Positions 29,401 to 40,879 of a DNA stretch of 64,000 nt are shown here, one piece after another (position 1 is the first letter of the stretch; the number at the start of each line of letters is the position of its first letter). The notes under the pieces were generated by a model. It searched no databases. It was not told the origin of the DNA and was given only the letters and a program-made list of their open reading frames with translations. The DNA comes from Liquidambar formosana. Its lineage: Eukaryota > Streptophyta > Magnoliopsida > Saxifragales > Altingiaceae. The position numbers and the translations under genes were made by a program. The stretch lies in the NCBI GenBank assembly GCA_039720395.1, contig CM077828.1:24966717-25030716 (forward strand). The letters are read 5' to 3'.

Positions 29401-32400
29401 GAAGATGCAGGATTTGACTGGAAAATTTTGGGGCCTGATGTTCAGGAGGTCTCTTACTTAAATCTTTGGATTTGGATCATCCAAGACCTCAGATATAAAG
29501 TGCCACGTTCTAATAGCCTAGCCTTTGCTGATTAATCTCCTTTTGATGCCTGAATGGCAGGTGGATTATGTTGCATGGGTCTGTGATCAAGATGCATATG
29601 CATGCAGTGGTCAAAAGTGCTCCGCGCAATCAATACTGTTCATACATGAGGTTAGCTGCTTCAGTTTAACATTTCTATAACTAATCTGGCATACTTGTAT
29701 TCTGAAAGATTATAATCAAGGATGAAAAGATAATTTGTTGTAATTCTCTCTTGGATTGCCCTCCCTGACTCTCTTTTTTTGATCTTTTTGGTCTTTCAAA
29801 TAGGTTTTCTCATACATTATAACAACATTTGGATTTAGGAGTCTCACCTGGTCATTAGTTGTGCCTATTCTTTTTTCTTAATACATTGTATCCTTTTGCA
29901 GAACTGGTCTAAAAGTTCACTTATTTCCAAAATGAAAGATCTTGCCGAGAGAAGGAAACTTGATGATCTAACTATTGGCCCCGTCCTTACTGTGAGCGTG
30001 CTACTTTTTCTCTCATTGTAAATTATCTTTTTCTATTTTCTCTACAAAATACTGCTCAGTAAAGATGGTTGCAGTACCTCATGAATCGAATATTCCTGTT
30101 TATATTCTTATTTCTATGGTCAGAGGGAAAAGTCAAAGTTAATGGTCCCTATAATAAAACATTGATGGCTTTGGAATTGCAGCATCTGATAGGAGTACAT
30201 GTCTTGGATTTGGATGTCATGGATAAAATCAGTTGGATGGTTACCCCATTTGATTGTGCATTATGTGAAGTAAATGATGCTTTAGGGATTATGTGTTACA
30301 ATCCTGGAGCTGACTGGTTAGCTGGACAGGTTAGCCATGGAGTCAGCCCCTCTAATGGGATCAGGCGAGCTTTGGCTAAATTGAAATAAAAACCTGGGCA
30401 ACCAGGTCTGACCTGGACTACCCAGGGTGAACCTGATTATATTTTCTTATATTTGTAAGGCAATATGTTTAAAATTCTCCAGGATCAAAGCATTGTCTTT
30501 GGGAATTTTTTTCACAGGATTTACCTTCCCTCTTGCCTTCTGAATCCTCATCTAATGTGTGTATTTGTGGGAGCTAGTGAATACATTGATTGGGTTGCAC
30601 TCCAAAAGGAACATTCACATTAAGTTGCATGTAGACAATTGTTTATTAAGCAACTAGCGAGTAAAGCTACGAGTTGGGTCTTGTTTTCAATGGCCCTTTC
30701 ACATTGAGTGCCGTGCAAATGAGACATACATTGAATGGTGTGCCAATGCACAGGCGGTATTTACTTTTTATTTTTTTATTTTATCACTATTAATGCACAG
30801 GAAATAATTATGTTGATAGAATAAAGAGGATACATGCCATTCTTGGGATTGAGCATGGCTCTCTTAATGGTTGAGTCCTTATAATATCACTTACCATTTT
30901 TTCTTAAACCCCACCAGGACTAATTTTATCTCATTGTGTGTAGCTAGCTCAGTGGCCACAAATCACTGAGGGTGAATCTGCCTTTTAATTCGCCACCCTT
31001 TTCTTTAATTCTGTAAAATTTAGTTTGTTGATTTGGACTTTCTCTCTTGTTATTGCAGTTTACAACTGAAGCAATGCTTGAACACGTGCATAAATTGCTT
31101 CAGATACCAGGATCAAAGCTACTCTTCGGTGGCCAAGCTTTAGAAAACCATTCTATTCCCTTAATATATGGTGCTCTAGAACCAACAGCCATTTATGTTC
31201 CACTAGAAGAAATCCTGAAGGATAACAACTATGCGCTTGTAACAAGAGAAATATTTGGACCATTCCAGGTAAAGAGGAGATGCTATACTGAACCTTATCC
31301 TTCAATTTTAAGTCTGCAGCACAAAAAAAATTTACTTTGTAAACTGGAGTAACCTTGATCATTCGAAATTTAATCAATTGACAGTCATGTTTGTTGGATT
31401 TTGAACTGGTTTGAGAGACAGAGGAGCACTCGGGTAATAGGATAAGTAGATTCAGGAAATGACTCCACTCCAGAAAACACCATTACTCTCTTGTTTGGAA
31501 CAAACAAGAATAACACCTTGGTGGACATAAATTATTTTATTGTCCCCAATACAGGAAATAATTTCTGTTTTGACTTTATGGAAATAACTTTACAGGATGG
31601 AAATTACCTGTATGTCCCACATAATGTTGTGTTGGTCGTTACCTCAATAGTGATGGCAACATATCATCAATTTTCCCGTGCTCCAATATGAATGTATGAG
31701 CTTAACATTTTGAAAATCTGTCTTTCCGAATTATCAAACACTGCTATAAATGTAGAGTATTCTGTACAAATCTATTGTTCTCGGCTATAACTTATATAAA
31801 GCCGAAACTTTAGATGTCTAGAATTATAGAATAGTCTAGCTTAGTTATGTGCTACTAGGCTCATGCCACAAAGCATTTTCTTGAATAATGAAGGTCCCAT
31901 GTACGAGTCTGGAAGAATGCAGTTACAAGGGAAGTGGGGAAATACGAATCCAGTTATATTTATGGGATGTGGGTGAAAGAGTTGGAACTAAAAATTTAAG
32001 GGCATTCTGATTTTCTTCTATCTGAAAGGTGACTGTTAATCTGTTACTGACTTTAATGTATTTTCTCCTAGATTGTTACGGACTACAAAGAAGATCAGCT
32101 CCCAATGGTGTTGGATGCTCTTGAGAGGATGCATGCACATTTAACAGCTGCTGTGGTTTCCAATGATCTGCTGTTTCTGCAGGCAAGATTCAGCAACTAT
32201 TTTATTTTTTGTCAAGATTCAGATTTTAATATTATTTTTACATGTTAACATCACTGAGCCCCCAAACTGAGATGACAATATTGTTACATTGAAAACTATG
32301 CTGGTCAAGGCCAATATAAACTAAAATCAAGTTATCAAGATATCTTGACAGTCTGGTATTCCATCCTTCAGATTATGGTTTTCTGGGTTTGGTATTCATT

Positions 32401-33468
32401 AATCAAGTGCCATCAAGCTTGCATTAAATTGGGGGAATTTAATATGATGTGTCTATGTCATCAAAAGGCACTGGGAAGCATATGTCAACAATGTCAGTGG
32501 CAAGTTCTTATCAAGAATCTGTGAAAACCAACCCACCTTTTCCACCCGAGGTTTTTGATAAAATGCATAAGGAAAATTTGGGTTGACTTGTATCGATCTA
32601 TTTATAAGTGGTTTTGGCTGAGGTTGGAATGGGCCCGATTTTGACAAATTTTCATTTAGTTTTATACCATACAGTTTAATGTGAATAACTATTACAATTC
32701 AACTAGTCATAGAATGCCATAGTTTAATTAGTGACTTCTAAAAAATTTATTAAAATAAAAAATAAAAAATAAAAATACCTAAGCAGACATAGAACTATCA
32801 AGCATGAAGAATTATGCAGTTTAGGGTTGAGGGTAATTTAATTATGTTTTGTTTACACATACTAATCTAACCTGTTTCGTAATGGGTCATAGTTGGTTTG
32901 ACAGGAGAGCCCTTTACTATGAGTGCTTAGGCCCGACACCATCCAACCATGCCACCTTATTGTCACGGATTTCTGTCTTACATCGGATAGGCACTGGGAG
33001 AGTCTTGGGCATATAAGTGGGGAGGGCAACTCTACCTAATGGGCTAGCCATTTGGGTTGGAGACCCGACCCGTGACATTATGCATGCTAAATCCATCTGC
33101 TATTTTTCCCTCAATGGATTTTGGATCGGTTTTGGACGAGTTTAATTTACTTATTATCAGAGTTCAATTTGCAGGAAGTCATTGGCAACTCAGTGAATGG
33201 GACCACATATGCCGGACTGCGAGCAAGAACAACAGGAGCTCCACAGAATCACTGGTAGGCTAAAAATTTCAACAGTTGTTTTTCTCGTTCAAGTAAATAT
33301 TCTCAAGTGCTTGAATGTGTGTGCCATAGGTTTGGACCAGCTGGAGATCCAAGGGGTGCAGGCATTGGGACTCCGGAAGCAATAAAGCTTGTTTGGTCTT
33401 GCCATAGAGAAATTATATATGATTTCGGTCCCTTGCCTCGGCATTGGGAAATTCCACCATCTACCTGA
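23465..33468 (+). CDS. ALDH12A1: Delta-1-pyrroline-5-carboxylate dehydrogenase, mitochondrial
   Basis: Oxidises glutamate semialdehyde/P5C to glutamate with NAD+, the second step of proline (and arginine) breakdown in mitochondria. Sixteen exons: 23465-23550, 25039-25118, 25627-25730, 25971-26038, 26264-26321, 26437-26550, 26755-26838, 27517-27621, 28088-28201, 29317-29448, 29561-29650, 29902-29991, 31059-31268, 32072-32182, 33175-33254, 33330-33468. Together 1665 bases, 554 aa, in phase throughout; the Arabidopsis enzyme is about 556 aa. The start gives MYTVLVCREMRARTRH, an Arg-rich mitochondrial presequence. Family blocks include DPLNGEPFIKV, FTGSSRVADKLA, the catalytic Cys335 in SGQKCSAQS, EIFGPFQ and the end WEIPPST. 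Exon 3 uses the TTTTAG acceptor at 25626, which restores LVQGKW. Intron 14 has a GC donor. No defect is seen; probably functional. Confidence 0.96.
24090..24432 (+). mobile_element. Possible LINE 3' remnant in P5CDH intron 1
   Basis: The segment ends GATAAAATTTTAATTTACCAG followed by a short A run, resembling plant LINE tails, and differs in texture from the flanking intron. No target duplication was found. Confidence 0.3.
25194..25236. repeat. Poly-T insertion between short direct repeats in intron 2
   Basis: A run of about 22 T plus GGTAAGTAAGATG lies between two copies of AAAATGAAATTTT (about 25187 and 25238). It looks like a minimal retroposition or slippage event. Confidence 0.35.
32961..33077. 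mobile_element. Small solo LTR (TRIM-like) in P5CDH intron 14
   Basis: A 117-bp segment starts TGTCACGG and ends CCGTGACA, the TG..CA termini of an LTR, and is flanked by TTAT on both sides (32957-32960, 33078-33081). It contains a TATA-like CATATAAG. Size and structure fit a solo LTR of a terminal-repeat retrotransposon in miniature. Confidence 0.5.
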
Positions 33469-33589
33469 GGCATCACATTGACAAAGGGGAAAGTAGCTAG
33501 AATTAAAAGTAAATTGCAAACAAGCAATTACCTAATAGTAAGTCAATACACCAGTAGTGGTAGCATCATTTGCAATTTTAATTTTTTGT

Positions 33590-33595
33590 AATAAA
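33590..33595 (+). terminator. Candidate P5CDH poly(A) signal
   Basis: AATAAA about 120 bases after the stop codon at 33468, the first good signal in a U-rich 3' region. Confidence 0.4.
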
Positions 33596-33599
33596 ATAA

Positions 33600-34550
33600 A
33601 CAAAAATTTTGTTTTAACAACTGCTTAAAATCCAATCGCTGATTTTTATTCATTTTATGTTTTTTTACATTGTTTGAGTAACTGCTGAATGCACCTGCAA
33701 CCATAGATTGGTGGAAACTGCAAATCTGAAAGCTGAAAGTATAGGAGAGTCTGTTGGTGTTGATAGTGGAAAATGAGGGTGGTGTTAAGTGAGGTGGCTA
33801 ATATGTCTAGAAGGGCATTCCATCTGGGCATGTTCTCCTAACCCCACCCTGGTTTTACATAATACTTCACTCTGCCTGCTGGAAACTCTAACACCAGCCT
33901 AAATTCTGGACCATGTTGAGGTACACAGGCAGGTCCAGTTCAGAAAATTTGGTTGGAAACTCCAGTCTATGTAGTACATACGGCTTAGTGCAAGAGATCA
34001 TGGTGGCAGTTTTTTATCTTTATATCTTCTAGTGGTGGCCATATGAGAGAGAATTCTCACATTTCAGGGGAAATACTAGGAGCCGCAAGCGGAAGCATGG
34101 TCTTAATAGGAAACTCTTGAGGATAACTAGGCTGGTGCTCTTTATGAACAATGTCAAATGAATTAAGTTCTGGAAACATAAAACAAATTTCATGATTTTA
34201 CTCTATTAAGTATTGGATGTCCACTAAAACCTTCTATGTTATAACTATAGGAAGTATACACAAAATAGACATCTAGATTATGTGGGACGGGGGGACTGCA
34301 TGTGCTCAAGGGGATTAGTCAGGTGCAAAGCATCTGGAACCTCCTGATATCAAAAAAAAAAAAAACCATCTAGATCTCATTTCATATTTAGCCAGAAAAA
34401 AATCTCATTTCACTTTGTGGGAAAAAAAGTCGTAAAGTGGGTGCCTAGAAGCTTAGATGGCATTTAGGTCAAATAGTAAAGCATGTGGGTAGCATATTCC
34501 ATGCTTGGATTTGAATCCCTACGGGAACAACCATCTTCATCTACTAAACC
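33600..34550. other. Intergenic DNA downstream of P5CDH
   Basis: No gene seen. A stretch at about 34440-34540 has a box-B-like GGATTTGAATCCC word and could be an old SINE, but this is weak. Confidence 0.4.
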
Positions 34551-34554
34551 ACTA

Positions 34555-34803
34555 ACTATAGAATGATTGTATGTTGTGTTTCTTGTTTAGTATAAACAAA
34601 CCCCCCCCAAAAAAAAGAAAAAAAAAAAAGAAAAAAAGAAGCAAACTACAGAATGATTGTGTGTTGTGTTTCTTGTTCAGTATAAACAACCCCCCACTAA
34701 ATAAAAAAAAAACAAAAACAAAACAATAAGGAAGCTCAACAGATTTAACTAGAGTAAGCTCAACAGAGTTAACTAGAGTAAGCTCAACAGATTTAACTAG
34801 AGT
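34555..34803. repeat. Two nested tandem repeats
   Basis: A 95-bp-spaced direct repeat (GAATGATTGT.TGTTGTGTTT) occurs at 34561 and 34656, each followed by a C run and A-rich DNA. It is followed by three perfect-phase 24-mers AAGCTCAACAGA(T/G)TTAACTA at 34732, 34756 and 34780. Confidence 0.85.
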
Positions 34804-35011
34804 AATATGCAACACTTGGTTTCAAACAAGTTAAAGAAGTGCGAAGAATTCCAACAAGAAATGAATCGGGTTGATCATGTAGAAACTCTGAATAAGAATG
34901 AAAATGATCCATACATTGAAAACACTTTCCCTTCGTTTTGCCACTTCTACAAGAATGAAAATGATGCATATGTTGCAAGCATTTTTCCTTCTTTTTGCCC
35001 CTTTGGGTATA

Positions 35012-35135
35012 CTAGATATAGCACACGTGCATTGCATATGAATATTTTAAAATAATATTAGTTATACATAATAATAAATACATAAAGATTTTATATTTTT
35101 TTCATAAAAGATAAAGTTTATAATTCAAAAGAACA

Positions 35136-35179
<44 letters not shown>

Positions 35180-35689
35180 AATCAAAATTGTCAATAAAAA
35201 GACTAAAAACTCTTTAAATATACATTCAGAGCTTTTTTTCTTCATAAAACGGAATATTTAAAGAATTTATGTTCATATATATTATCATGCAACCTGATAA
35301 TTGCTCTAGGAAAAATATTTGAGTAAAAAATTAATTTTAATTTGTTAAGAATTTGAGTTAAAATCTAACTTTCATTTGTTACTAAATGATAAAAATGTTT
35401 ACTATGTGTTTCAATTAAAGGAAGGGTAGATAACAAAATAATAAATACATAAAAATTTTATATTTTTTCATTACAGATGAAGTTTAAAATTCAAAAGTAT
35501 ATATATATATATATACAGAGGTGATCCCATTAGCACGTGCTGATGTAAGTTACATCAGCACTATGCATTGGGGATTGTACCCCTTGCATTGATTCAATGC
35601 ACCTCACATCTCACTAATGCACAAGGTACAACTCCCAATGCAGGTTTTGATATAAGTTATATCAGCACGTGCTTACTTGATCATCATCC

Positions 35690-35720
<31 letters not shown>

Positions 35721-36065
35721 ATTAAAATTGTCATCGAAAAACTAAAAACTCTTTAGATATACATTAAGAATTTTTTTTCTTCATAAAACGGAATATTTAA
35801 AGAGTTTATAGTCATATATATTATCATGCAACTTGATAGTTGCTCTAAGAAAAAGAATTTAAGTAAGAATCTAACTTTAATTTGTTAGAGTTTTAAGTTA
35901 AAATCTACTTTCATTTGTTACTAAATGATAAGAATGTTACTATGTGTTTCAATTAAAGGAAGGATAGATATGTATTTTTATTTATTTATTTATTTTTTGA
36001 AATAATGGTATATCGGTCGTTCAAAAGTTTTTATGAAATTCAACTTGTTATAGGTAGTATATAGA
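35012..36065 (-). mobile_element. Non-autonomous Helitron with internal duplication
   Basis: On the minus strand it begins TCTATATACTACCTATAACA with an AAAAACTTTTGAACGACC block, matching the 5' end of the Helitron at 50180. It ends with a CATATGCAATGCACGTGTG hairpin-like region and CTATATCTAG at 35012, between host A and T. Inside, about 35180-35430 is repeated at 35717-35970 (direct, offset about 537), and a MITE sits in the second copy at about 35521-35690. No RepHel coding is left. Confidence 0.7.
35521..35690. mobile_element. MITE inside the Helitron
   Basis: A GATCCCATTAGCACGTGCTGATG..TACATCAGCA arm is mirrored by TGATATAAGTTATATCAGCACGTGCTTAC..GATCATC, flanked by AT repeats. Relatives occur at 47221-47395 and 55691-55864. 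Confidence 0.6.
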
Positions 36066-36256
36066 TATAGATATACACAATAACTATAAAGAAAGTGCTT
36101 ATACTTTTAAGGAGAGTGGAAGTGCCACTGCTGCAGGAAAAGGTAGCATCCATTTACAACAACAGGAATTGCATGAATTCCCAAGCTGATAAATACTCAT
36201 GGAGCCGTGTATCTTCTTCTTGCTGATCAACAATAATTATTGGGAAGACATGTACA

Positions 36257-39200
36257 TCAAGTCTCCACAATTTTCGGGCCTGTATACATTGCTCCGTCCA
36301 CAATGAAGTTATCTGGTTTTTCCCTCTCTTCAAGCCATGCATGTCCCTGCCTATCTTCTTCTGGCAACAACCTTGTATCACCTAGATATTAAGACAATAT
36401 CAAACAACATAACAACAAAAAAATTAATCAGGGTTTCCATGCAGGAACACACATCACTCGCGTATGTGTGTGTATGTGTGTGTGTAATGATCCTATCAAC
36501 ACGTGTTGATATACTCTTATATCAACATGGCTACAAACCTACAATTGCTGATTACATACTTACAATTAACTGATTACAAATTTACAATTGACTGACTATA
36601 AATGGACAATTATCTGACCCGCGGATGACATTTATAGTCAGTCAATTGTAAATTTGTAATTAGTTAATTGTAGGTTTGTAATCAGAAATTATAAGTTTGT
36701 AGTTGTGCTAATATAAGCCTATATTAGCACGTGCTGATAGGATCGTTACTATATATATATATTATTTTGAATGGTAGGTTCAGAGAGAGAGATAGAAAAG
36801 TTGGAAACAGGTGGAAAAGGCAAAAGCCGCGTGTTCTTCTTACAAGTAAGCATCCAAAATAGGTGCTTAAATTGATTGATGCCAGAGAAGATATCCACTC
36901 AACGAAGGTGGCCCATCATCAAATAACTTTATAAGATCGTAAATTCGCTTTCTGTCCAAAAAAAGGAAAAAAAAAAAAAATTGTTCTCATTGATACCTAC
37001 ATTTACAAGAACATTGTACCTGAAAAAGTGGCATAAGGAAAATCATTGTAGTACGAACAATGTCTGCCTTCAGAATCAGAGTAAGGTGGACCCAGCACAT
37101 CTAGTACTGCACATGAAGTTAATGCTGTGAAGCAATGCATGTTTCCTCCTGAGGCTGGAAAAAGTATGGAGGTGTCGCACGGGGCAGTAAAATCAGAGTC
37201 GATGTGAATCTTTGCTAAATGAATCCCAGGAGACGGTACTGGAATCATTAACAAAAACAAAAGACAATCATAACTACAAATTTTACAAGTTGATGTAAAT
37301 AAGATCCACGATGGAGATGCTGAGAAGCAGTTTATACCCTTGCACACGGGCAAAGGCACAAATGAGAAACAAATGACAAATAAAACATCTAGCCTTACAA
37401 AGAAAATAGATAAATTACCTAACCATGCACACAATTAGAGGATTAGCACAAGGACCAACCAGGTATAGAAAATAAACAGATCAAGAACTAAGAGGGTAGA
37501 ACTTACAGTAGCTGGAGCTCACACTCTCATTCGCACTGCTTGGCCTATCAGCCACCCAATCATATGACTTTATATGCATGGAACCAAAGAGGAGCTTACT
37601 GAAGACAGTCATGTGGGGGTGATTATGAAGGGGGATGACACCAGATGGCGGCAGGCAGAAGATGCCAATCTACAAAAGGAATTTGTGACAGGCCAAGTAA
37701 TCCAATCTACAGAAATCCAAAATGAGAAAGAGAGAGAGAGAGAGTGTGTACCGAGAACTTATCACATTCATATAAGTGCAAGTATGTTACTAGAGGAGTT
37801 TCTTCAGTCTCTGTTGCCTTGAAATATGGCATGTCTGGAGTCAGGCCAACATTCGCTGGTTTCATGCTATCTACACATGAAATTTCATGCATGCATATAA
37901 GCATCAAGGCGGAAAAAAAGAACAAAAACTGATAAATAGTTCATAGGAAGTTGATGGCAAGAAATGTTGGCTGTGTGTTTATGCATAGTAGTTATAACTT
38001 ATAAGATTGTTCAGTTTCAGGTCAGTGCAATAAACCAAGGAAATGATACAAATTTCAAAAGTCCTTTCAAACAGTAATTTGAACTAATAAGCTGTTAGTA
38101 TCTTATATGGAATGAGGAATGAGTCAGTGCATCAAGGTGTATGATAAAGAGATTGGCTTTCAAAGCTCAATAAATTAAGTAACAAATGAAAGTGGAAAAA
38201 TCTACTACTTCCAAAGACCTATGACGTCAAAACTAAGATCATGAACTCTTATCTTATATACTTAATTCAGATAGCAGGATCAATCCATGGCTTTTAGTAG
38301 CAAACAGGCTTTTGAATCAGCTCCTTAGTCTCATCTGAATCCTTGTCCATCAGTATACATGACAGGCAAGGATAATAGACTCGAGCAATTCACTAATCCA
38401 TAACAAAGCTTTTACAAGCACGTGACAGATATCTATCGGTGCAAGGGAAATGTACTTATTGATGGGGCCAGGTGCCAGTAAAAAAGGAGAAGATTTTTCG
38501 GAAGCCATAGTATAGAAGAAAAAACAATAATTAAAATAGTCAGATAAAAATATGGAAGGCAGGTCAGTTTATTCGAGCATCCAGCAACTAATGCTGGTAA
38601 GAATATGGATATTTTTTGCATATTGCTGTTCCATAATGACATTATTTTAATGCTTATAATACTCAAATATAGCAATAGCCCTCGTCTCAAAGTATCATTT
38701 GAGACACTGATGTCAGAAATCCTACGCAATAACACATGCATTATGAAACTTTGGAAAAAGTTGCATATAGTAGTCGGCATACTTCTAATACAAAAATGAT
38801 TCCAAGTACATTGCATCTTCTTAATGTATGGACTAGAAGCAGCTAAAAATGCTCAGGGAAAAGAAAAGACACCAACGGAGAACCTCTGTACTTCCCCTTT
38901 GATGTGGTAGGAAAACAGTTGTGTTTGGTGCAGGTATTCTAATCTTCCGGGCACTGTTATCTTAGAATTATGCAACCAATCTAAAAGGATTAGTGCTATA
39001 GGTGGCTATTTTTAGCTTCTAGCAGACTAGCACTCCACTTTCCAAAGTACTTATAAATTTCCCTTTCACTCACTATATTGTGGAATATTATAAGGGAACG
39101 CAAATATATCTATCCTATTGAATATTGAATATATCATCCAAATTGACCAACAACTTCCTACCACAAGTGATTTTTTTTTTTTTACTTTTTCCAAAAATAT

Positions 39201-40205
39201 AAACATATTAGATAGATAAAGAAAAAGATCCCCTAGAAGGACCATGGAAAGTACTTTCATCCACCTGTCCTCAGGAGAGATAATGAAAGAGAGGTCTTCA
39301 AACCTTTAAAGATTCTGTCTACCGCATTGCTTCTCTGGCCATCAATTTTCCTTAGAAAGTGTTTATTCAATTCGCATCTTAAAACCCATTCAATTTTTGG
39401 TTATGACCTTTTAAAAATTGTCAACTCATTAAAACTCAAATCCAAAATAGACCCATATGATATCAAGTTCATTTGTGCAACCTTACTGCATTCTATGAAT
39501 CATTTAAACAAGCAAGTTAAAAACATTAAACACCAAAAAAAAGAAAAAAAAATGCTGAGTTCAATAGACAAATCCCCGTCAAAATCTGATATCAAATACT
39601 TTCAGAGAAGCCAACACCAAGTCATTTCCTTGGGTTCCCACCACTAAAACAAAACAACTAGAACAAACATATGTGTGTGTGTGGGTGTGTCGGTGTGTGC
39701 ATTTACTTGGTCAAACAAGCTCCAGACAAAATAAAAAATTTCAAACTTTGAGGCAATACCCAAGTGAAGAAACCAAAAATTCAAATTTTACAGCAGTCAA
39801 ATTGTGTAACCCAAACGAAGTCAATCATCAATTACTGCATATAACTTTTCATACATACATTAGACCAGCAAAGAAAGCTCCAAAACACGATTAAATTTTA
39901 AAACTTATAACTGAAAAATCAATATCAAATCCTATAGGAAGAAAATATACTTTTATAAAAACGCATAATAAAACACCGAAGCACGCACCGAGAACCGAGC
40001 GTAGCCGTTCGATATCCTCCGGAGAAGGAACAAAGTCAGCCCCACCTTCAGCAAACACTTGCTTGCAAGTCTCGTATAGCTTCTGAACCACCTTCGGCAT
40101 TGATGACTTCTTCTTCTTATTCTTCTTCTGTTTTTTCTTCTTCTCTTTAGACAATTCGCAATTATTGTACCCCCTTTGAACCGCCAACCTCTTGTCCACC
40201 TTCAT
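36257..40205 (-). CDS. PCO: Plant cysteine oxidase (PCO1/2 type)
   Basis: Iron-dependent thiol dioxygenase that uses O2 to oxidise N-terminal cysteine of ERF-VII factors, feeding the Cys/Arg N-degron pathway; it acts as a plant oxygen sensor. Exons on the minus strand: 39989-40205, 37752-37870, 37507-37669, 37020-37238, 36257-36381; 843 bases, 280 aa, all GT-AG and in phase. The start at 40205 gives MKVDKRLAV; a Lys-rich run (about residues 21-33) then precedes [16 protein letters not shown], as in PCO1/2 relatives with a basic N-terminus, and is a likely nuclear signal. Iron ligands: His127 and His129 in PLHNHP and His201 in [16 protein letters not shown] and GRHC follow; the C-terminus is YTGPKIVET. 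Intron 4 hosts a foldback MITE. No defect seen. Confidence 0.95.
36487..36746. mobile_element. Foldback MITE in PCO intron 4
   Basis: A 260-bp element whose two halves are near-complementary for about 115 bases (ATGATCCTATCA... against ...TGATAGGATCGT). Only about 25 bases of loop remain (around 36605-36630, including GACCCGCGGATGAC). It is flanked by TA on both sides (36485-36486, 36747-36748), fitting a Tc1/mariner-type insertion. If transcribed in the intron it would fold into a long hairpin. Confidence 0.8.
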
Positions 40206-40240
40206 ACAAACGGTTAACCCAAGATGGACAGATGGCCGGC

Positions 40241-40470
40241 TGGGTACTGAAGAAAATGAAAAATTACGAGATGGGTGTCGAAGAAATAGCGAATATCACA
40301 ATGAAAATTTTCATGAAAGGTTTGAACTAGCTATGGTTTATAGGATTTTATACATACGTGTATTGTGGAAAAGGAAAGAAACCAAAGATGGGTGTTGCAG
40401 AAAATGAAGAATTGCGAGATGGGTGTTGAAGAACTAGAGAAAAATCTCAACGAAATGTTCAAGAAAGGTG
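40241..40470. repeat. Direct repeat in the PCO leader/promoter
   Basis: Imperfect 82-bp copies at 40241-40322 and 40389-40470 share GAAAATGAA.AATT.CGAGAT, GGGTGT.GAAGAA and the ending GAAAGG. One copy lies in the presumed 5' UTR and the other upstream of the TATA box. Confidence 0.75.
40346..40352 (-). promoter_or_regulatory. TATA box of PCO
   Basis: TATAAAA on the minus strand about 140 bases upstream of the start codon, implying a leader of roughly 110 bases. Confidence 0.45.
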
Positions 40471-40501
40471 GCCTTGGGTTGTGTTGGCACTTGGCAGATA
40501 T

Positions 40502-40529
40502 GGGAGGAGGGAGGAGGGAGGAGGGAGGG
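40502..40529 (+). promoter_or_regulatory. G-quadruplex motif upstream of PCO
   Basis: GGGAGGAGGGAGGAGGGAGG and its continuation give five GGG runs separated by 1-4 bases, a textbook G4-forming motif. It lies about 155 bases upstream of the TATA box, with the G-rich strand being the template strand of PCO. Confidence 0.6.
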
Positions 40530-40782
40530 TAGAGTGACAATTTCTGGTCTGTTTCCTTCCATATAATTTTGTGCCTGTCGTGGAGGAGTTATATATGCAT
40601 ACATACACACACATGAAAACAAAATTTGGAAATAGGGGGTGTCGAGATTTGCTTCCTTGGAATGGATGGGCTGGCGGAGATTGGTTGGTGGGTGTGTAAA
40701 ATAAGGGAAGGTGTTTTGGGGGCGTTTGCTTTGCTTTGATATTGTTTAGTGGTTTTTGGCCTTTCAAGAGTCAAAAGGTACA

Positions 40783-40793
40783 AAACCAGGGGC
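40783..40793 (+). promoter_or_regulatory. Hypoxia-responsive promoter element upstream of PCO
   Basis: AAACCAGGGGC matches the published HRPE core AAACCA(G/C)(G/C)(G/C)GC bound by RAP2.2/RAP2.12. It is about 580 bases upstream of the PCO start codon. Arabidopsis PCO1 and PCO2 are themselves hypoxia-induced targets of ERF-VIIs, so a site here makes biological sense as feedback. One 11-base match can arise by chance. Confidence 0.5.
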
Positions 40794-40879
40794 CATACAA
40801 GGATTTCCAGTGGGCTGTGCATAAGAGTGGATTTTCTTCTTTGATGTCATCACCTTTCCAGAGGACTGGAAAGTAGAAT

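Noticed and set aside
36154..36381. 75-codon minus-strand frame over PCO exon 5
   Set aside because: A different frame from the true exon; the PCO frame is fixed by the splice phase and the YTGPKIVET ending.
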